Shown in pieces: positions 5,615 through 8,937 of a DNA stretch of 8,937 nucleotides. Every line of letters begins with the position of its first letter. The first letter of the stretch is position 1. Below the pieces are notes generated by a model. That model did no database searches. It was not told the DNA's origin and saw only the letters and a program-made list of their open reading frames with translations. A program made the translations under genes and the position numbers. The stretch comes from an uncultured bacterium (lineage in GTDB: Bacteria; Verrucomicrobiota; Kiritimatiellia; UBA8416; CALETX01), in assembly GCA_937920455.1 (NCBI GenBank), contig CALETX010000408.1, positions 1 through 8,937 on the forward strand. The letters run 5' to 3'.

Positions 5615-6894
5615 TCGGTGTGATTGCGGACGATTTCACCGGCGCGAGCGACATCGCCAACACCCTCGTCAAGGGCGTGCCGCCGCTGGGTGGCCTGAGA
5701 ACCGCCCAATATTCTGGCGTGCCGTCTGCCGATGCAGCCGCTGACATCGAAGCCGGCATCATTGCCCTCAAAAGTCGCACAGCACCGCTGGCCGATGCGG
5801 TTCAGGACAGTCTCCAGGCCCTCGAATGGCTGAAGGCACAGGGCTGTACCCAGATCATTTTCAAGGTCTGCTCGACTTTTGATTCAACACCCAAAGGCAA
5901 TATCGGGCCGGTGGCCGAGGCTCTGGCCGAAGCGATGGGCGCCGAAAGAGTTGTCGTTTGTCCAGCCTTCCCCGCTGCCGGTCGGACCCTTTATCAAGGG
6001 CACCTTTTTGTCTTTGACAAACTGCTGAGCGAATCCGGCATGCAGTCCCATCCGCTGACGCCGATGACCGATCCCGACATAAGACGCTGGTTGAAGATGC
6101 AGACAAAATTGCAGGTGGAACATCTGCCGATCGCTCAGGTGCGCGGCGGTGTTGATCGTGCGCGAAAGCATATCGTGGAACAGGGCGGAGCCGGTCTCGC
6201 CTTTGTCATTGCCGATGCGCTGGCTGACGAGGATCTCCTCACGCTCGGCGCGATCCTGCACGACGCGCCTCTGATGGTCGGCGGCTCGGGCATCGCCATG
6301 GGACTTCCCTGCAATCTCATTGAAAGCGGCCTTGCTAAGGGAGGAGCGGCAGGTTTTGAGCCCGCAGTCGGCCCCGGCGCGATCGTCGCTGGATCCTGCT
6401 CAGGGGCGACACGTGCGCAGATTGAACACCATGCGAAAGATCATCCGGTTTTTGCAATCGATGTAGCAGCTGTGATGGCAGGCGACGTGACAGCTCAAAC
6501 CTTGGTGGACTTCATTGAGAGCAACAGCCACGACACGCCCCTCGTCTATTCGTCGGGAAGCCCGGCGGAGGTTAGCGCGGCGCAGGAAAAATTCGGTCGC
6601 GAACGGATTGCCGCCCATCTTGATCAGCTGTTTGCCGATACCGCGCGCCAGCTTCTTGACCGGGGCTACCGCCGTCTTGTCATCGCCGGTGGCGAAACGT
6701 CAGGCGCGGTCGCACAGGCCGTGACTGCACACCTGAAATCCGACGCCCTGCTGGTCGGGCCGGAGATCGATCCCGGCGTCCCCATTCTGTCCTGCCCGTC
6801 AGAACCCCAGGTAGCCCTTGCTCTCAAATCGGGCAATTTCGGTGCCACGGACTTCTTCTCCAAGGCCCTGCGGATGATGGGGGAAGCTTCTTGA
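5608..6894 (+). CDS. Four-carbon acid sugar kinase, DUF1537 family (OtnK-like)
   Basis: 428 residues, full length for the family. The N-terminal substrate domain opens with IGVIADDFTGASD (3-15), the defining motif whose aspartates bind the sugar acid, and contains FKVCSTFDSTPKGNIGPV (85-102) and HPLTPMTDPD (148-157). The C-terminal nucleotide domain has VAGSCSGAT (260-268), VIAGGETSGAVA (358-369), GPEIDPGVP (384-392) and SGNFG (408-412). Family members phosphorylate 3-oxo-tetronates, threonates or erythronates at O4 with ATP, and some act on apionate derivatives. The ATG overlaps the preceding stop by 7 bases and the TGA overlaps the next ATG by one base, so all three are probably translationally coupled. 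With the class II aldolase immediately downstream, 3-oxo-tetronate kinase activity (OtnK type) is the leading guess. The exact stereochemistry, and whether the substrate is branched, cannot be read from the sequence. Confidence 0.92.
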   Translation: MLIGVIADDFTGASDIANTLVKGVPPLGGLRTAQYSGVPSADAAADIEAGIIALKSRTAPLADAVQDSLQALEWLKAQGCTQIIFKVCSTFDSTPKGNIGPVAEALAEAMGAERVVVCPAFPAAGRTLYQGHLFVFDKLLSESGMQSHPLTPMTDPDIRRWLKMQTKLQVEHLPIAQVRGGVDRARKHIVEQGGAGLAFVIADALADEDLLTLGAILHDAPLMVGGSGIAMGLPCNLIESGLAKGGAAGFEPAVGPGAIVAGSCSGATRAQIEHHAKDHPVFAIDVAAVMAGDVTAQTLVDFIESNSHDTPLVYSSGSPAEVSAAQEKFGRERIAAHLDQLFADTARQLLDRGYRRLVIAGGETSGAVAQAVTAHLKSDALLVGPEIDPGVPILSCPSEPQVALALKSGNFGATDFFSKALRMMGEAS

Positions 6895-7529
6895 TGAACG
6901 AACAGCAGATACGCGAAGAGATGGCGCAGCTCTGTGTCTCGCTCTTTGAGCGTGGCTTCAGCGTCGGCACCGCGGGCAATGTGTCCGTCTGCGTGGAAGA
7001 CGGGATGCTCATGACACCGACTAATTGCAGGCTCGGCGATGTGGAGCCGGACCGGATCGCCAAGTTGGACCGGAGCGGCCGCCATGTCTCTGGCGACCGG
7101 CCGAGCAAGGAAGTGTTTTTGCACCAGGCGCTGTACGAAACGCGCCCGCAAACTGGCGCCGTCGTGCATCTTCATTCCACATGGGCCACGGCGCTGTCCT
7201 GCATGAAGGACGTCGATCCCGAGGACTGCATCCCGCCGATCACACCCTATGTCGTGATGCGTGTGGGGACGGTCAAGCGTGTACCATACATAAAGCCGGG
7301 CGATCCTAAATCCGGCGATCTCATCCGTGCCCTGAATGGCTCTGCCGCTGGCATCCTGCTCGCCAATCACGGACCGGTCGTTGCCGGCAAGGATCTGTTC
7401 TCGGCCGTTGCGGCCGCGGAAGAATTGGAAGAAACGGCGAAGCTCATTGTCGCTTTGCGCGGGATCGAGGTAAATTATCTGTCAGACGCCGAGGTCACCG
7501 ACCTACGCGAAACCTATAAGGGGATGTGA
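6894..7529 (+). CDS. Class II aldolase/adducin family, OtnC-like decarboxylase
   Basis: 211 residues from the ATG at 6894, chosen over a TTG one codon upstream because it forms a TGATG junction with the kinase stop. Motifs: AGNVS at 27-31 (phosphate/substrate loop), catalytic glutamate in PSKEV (Glu73), metal ligands His92 and His94 in VHLHS and His159 in ANHGPVVAG. The spacing is nearly that of L-fuculose-phosphate aldolase (Glu73, His92, His94, His155). The PPITPYVVMRVG and VPYIKPGDP segments are those of the OtnC/YgbL branch, which decarboxylates 3-oxo-tetronate 4-phosphate to DHAP and CO2. Pairing with a DUF1537 kinase is the usual arrangement for four-carbon acid sugar degradation. Cytoplasmic and zinc-dependent. 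A retro-aldol reaction on a different phosphorylated oxo acid remains possible. Confidence 0.9.
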   Translation: MNEQQIREEMAQLCVSLFERGFSVGTAGNVSVCVEDGMLMTPTNCRLGDVEPDRIAKLDRSGRHVSGDRPSKEVFLHQALYETRPQTGAVVHLHSTWATALSCMKDVDPEDCIPPITPYVVMRVGTVKRVPYIKPGDPKSGDLIRALNGSAAGILLANHGPVVAGKDLFSAVAAAEELEETAKLIVALRGIEVNYLSDAEVTDLRETYKGM

Positions 7530-7533
7530 TCCA

Positions 7534-8007
7534 ATGAAAACCGCCGATCTGATAGACGACCACGCCGATGACTTGTCGCTTGTTCACCTGCCTTTCCAAA
7601 TGTTCGGCCAGAAGGCTTGCATGGCGGGTCCGGTGCAGACGGTGAAATGTTTCGAGGACAATACACTTGTCCGCAAGGAGCTGGAGACGCCGGGCAATGG
7701 TCGCATACTGGTCGTCGATGGCGGCGACTCCACCCGCATCGCACTTCTCGGCGATATGCTGGCCGACCTTGCAATCCAGAACGGCTGGGCCGGCATGGTT
7801 CTGAATGCTGCGATCCGGGACAGCGCTGAAATTGACCAGATGCAGATCATGGTTTGCGCGCTTGCGACATCTCCCGTCAAAAGCGCAAAGGACGGCTGGG
7901 GCAAGGTGGGTGTCCCCATTCATATCGGCGGCGCGAAGCTCGAACCCGGCGAATGGCTCTACGCCGATGCGGACGGCGTTTTGGTGAGCAAAGCGCAACT
8001 CACGTGA
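7534..8007 (+). CDS. RraA-like metal-dependent aldolase/decarboxylase
   Basis: 157 residues, near E. coli RraA (161) in length and alignable throughout: VQTVKCFEDN at 34-43, GRILVVDGGDSTRIALLGD at 56-74, and AGMVLNAAIRDS at 86-97. The D-x20-R-D signature of 4-hydroxy-4-methyl-2-oxoglutarate / 4-carboxy-4-hydroxy-2-oxoadipate aldolases is exact (Asp74, then Arg95-Asp96); RraA proteins that only inhibit RNase E lack the final aspartate. It is thus more likely a divalent-metal enzyme that cleaves a 4-hydroxy-2-oxo acid to pyruvate or decarboxylates oxaloacetate. The ATG lies 4 bases after the aldolase stop behind AAGGGGA. It is the last gene of the operon and its stop is only 14 bases from the convergent mgsA remnant. 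Automatic annotation as an RNase regulator would probably be wrong. Confidence 0.85.
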   Translation: MKTADLIDDHADDLSLVHLPFQMFGQKACMAGPVQTVKCFEDNTLVRKELETPGNGRILVVDGGDSTRIALLGDMLADLAIQNGWAGMVLNAAIRDSAEIDQMQIMVCALATSPVKSAKDGWGKVGVPIHIGGAKLEPGEWLYADADGVLVSKAQLT

Positions 8008-8021
8008 GGTAGTGGCAAGCG

Positions 8022-8034
8022 TCAGTCAGACTGA
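8022..8034. repeat. Short palindrome at the convergent gene ends
   Basis: TCAGTCAGACTGA is a 13-base inverted repeat with a single central base. It covers the mgsA stop codon and lies 14 bases beyond the rraA-like stop. The one-base loop is too tight for a normal terminator hairpin, so no role is assigned; the two convergent units have no room for separate intrinsic terminators. Confidence 0.4.
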
Positions 8035-8297
8035 TTGAAGCCCCGGACCAACAGCGTTGCAGTCGCCTCGTTGGTTGCCAGCACCGTATTGTAGTGAATG
8101 CCGAGTCTCAGAAGCGATTTAACATCAACATGATGCGGCATCGCAGTCAGTGGATTGATAAAGAAGATCAGCGCATCCAGCCGGCTTTCGGCAATCATGG
8201 CGCCGATCTGAGCGTCACCCCCGAGCGGCCCGCTTTTGAGCGCCTCTATGTCGAGCCCAGTCGCTTCCACCAAACGCGCGCCCGTTGTTCCCGTCGC

Positions 8298-8305
8298 AAA
8301 GAAAG
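8298..8305 (-). repeat. 4-bp tandem duplication at the mgsA frameshift
   Basis: AAAGAAAG on the plus strand, CTTTCTTT on the coding strand. Deleting one unit joins the two mgsA frames exactly within the conserved phosphate-binding A-T-G-T-T-G segment, so the duplication is the most economical cause of the break. Confidence 0.75.
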
Positions 8306-8427
8306 AGCGTCAGCCCAGTGAGCTGATCGAGGTGGCCTGTCGCCCATGCCACCATTTGATCTTTTTTACCGCCATGGGCGACAAGCGCCAGTGATTGAAC
8401 CACGCTCCGATCCTTCTTTCTTATCGT

Positions 8428-8937
8428 TCAAATATCGGAGCCACTACGGCCTTCAGCCCAGTTCCACGCGATAGGTGATTTGCGTTTTAACGCCCCACTG
8501 AGATGCTGACGCAGTTTGTACGACGCATCCGGAAGCTCACCGCGTTCGACCAGAGCCAAGATTTCAAGATGTTCAGTGCATTGTTCGACCAGTCGGTCGA
8601 CATTGATTTCAGCGCGATACTCCATAAGCCGACGCATTTGGTTGACCCGTTTCAGGGCCATCAGGAAAAACGGATTGCCTGAGAGCTTGATCAGTTCTTC
8701 ATGGAACAACGATCCGTTCTCAAGAAGCGCCTCGGGCGGAACGCTGGCGTGATCCATATCCAACATCCCTTCCTGGATACGGCGCTGTTCGCTGATGACC
8801 TTGCGATCGAGCTCAAAAGATGGCTCAAGCATCGCTGCCGGTTCGATCGCAAGACGGAACCGATAGATTTCGTCGAAAGCTTCGGGTGTTTTGGCAACAG
8901 GAAGAAACCGCCAGCCATACCCTTCCTTGCGCTCAGC
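8428..8937 (-). CDS. GntR-family transcriptional regulator, FCD domain (5' end outside window)
   Basis: 169 codons before the TGA at 8428-8430; the frame is open to the window edge, so the winged-helix DNA-binding domain is mostly missing. The visible start AERKEGYGWRFLPV is the end of the wing, followed by a linker and an all-helical FCD ligand domain beginning IYRFRLAIEPAAM at 24-36. Of the metal/ligand residues of FCD domains, the histidines are present in FHEEL (His79), TEHLEIL (His123) and LRQHL (His145); the aspartate usually a few residues before the first histidine (D-x-x-F-H-like) reads N-G-S here. FCD regulators sense small organic acids and usually repress neighbouring catabolic genes. 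It lies upstream of the broken mgsA on the same strand and convergent to the catabolic operon, whose control region has repeated candidate operators. Control of tctCBA and the operon is inferred. Confidence 0.9.
   Translation of the reverse strand, partial: AERKEGYGWRFLPVAKTPEAFDEIYRFRLAIEPAAMLEPSFELDRKVISEQRRIQEGMLDMDHASVPPEALLENGSLFHEELIKLSGNPFFLMALKRVNQMRRLMEYRAEINVDRLVEQCTEHLEILALVERGELPDASYKLRQHLSGALKRKSPIAWNWAEGRSGSDI

Larger units (their letters stand above)
8022..8403 (-). pseudogene. mgsA: Methylglyoxal synthase, frameshifted
   Basis: Two minus-strand frames together encode a nearly complete methylglyoxal synthase (DHAP to methylglyoxal plus phosphate). From a GTG at 8403, behind GAAGGATCGGAGC, the first frame gives SLALVAHGGKKDQMVAWATG, then the homology moves to another frame reading [32 protein letters not shown] and DVKSLLRLG, ending at 8022. 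The switch occurs at AAAGAAAG (8298-8305 on the plus strand): removing one four-base copy restores an uninterrupted frame of about 125 residues, reading T-L-F-A-T-G-T-T-G. Left as it is, translation stops at 8215 after about 62 residues. Asp71 and His98 (E. coli numbering) are kept, but Asp20 is Gly and Asp91 is Asn. It lies 24 bases after the gntR-type gene on the same strand. A sequencing error at the duplication cannot be excluded. Confidence 0.85.

Noticed and set aside
7534..8007. RraA-like protein as RNase E activity inhibitor
   Set aside because: It retains the Arg-Asp pair and D-x20-R-D spacing of the aldolase branch and is embedded in a catabolic operon.
8215..8403. Programmed ribosomal frameshifting as the explanation for the two mgsA frames
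   Set aside because: There is no canonical slippery heptamer with a downstream structure. A simple 4-bp duplication explains the break exactly, and MgsA is not known to use frameshifting.

Overview
The window looks like an accessory catabolic locus from an alphaproteobacterium, probably Rhodobacterales or Rhizobiales. This is inferred from moderately high GC with GC-rich third positions, a tripartite tricarboxylate transporter (TTT) system, a short mgsA, an IS6-type transposase start of the kind common on alphaproteobacterial plasmids, and a GntR/FCD regulator. No rRNA, tRNA or CRISPR is visible, so the taxon is an inference.

Left edge (1-381): positions 1-57 on the minus strand are the first 19 codons of an IS6-family transposase. 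The element seems to end near position 116, where it interrupts a LysE/RhtB-type exporter gene, of which only the first ~35 codons remain (about 117-220, minus). Positions 221-381 hold no gene.

Transport arm (382-3516, minus): tctC, tctB and tctA encode a complete TTT importer: periplasmic binding protein, small and large membrane subunits. They form one operon read leftward from a divergent promoter region.

Control region (3517-3781): an AT-rich divergent intergenic stretch with three copies of the 9-mer AAAATGCAA/TTGCATTTT, a perfect 12-bp palindrome (GCTAAATTTAGC) and a plausible sigma-70-like promoter for the tct operon.

Catabolic arm (3782-8007, plus): five tightly spaced or overlapping genes encode an isocitrate/isopropylmalate-dehydrogenase-like oxidoreductase, an Asp/Glu-racemase-fold enzyme with only one of the two usual cysteines, a DUF1537 four-carbon acid sugar kinase (OtnK-like), a class II aldolase/decarboxylase (OtnC-like) and an RraA-like metal-dependent aldolase/decarboxylase. 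Read together: a hydroxy-carboxylate is imported by TctABC, oxidised, rearranged, phosphorylated and decarboxylated, probably to dihydroxyacetone phosphate (DHAP). The dehydrogenase/isomerase pair is not the LtnD/OtnI pair of the described threonate/erythronate pathways, so the substrate is open.

Right edge (8022-8937, minus): convergent to the operon lie a methylglyoxal synthase gene (mgsA) broken by a 4-bp tandem duplication and also carrying two active-site substitutions, and upstream of it the C-terminal part of a GntR/FCD regulator that runs off the window. Methylglyoxal synthase consumes DHAP, the expected end product of the neighbouring pathway, so its decay here may be meaningful.
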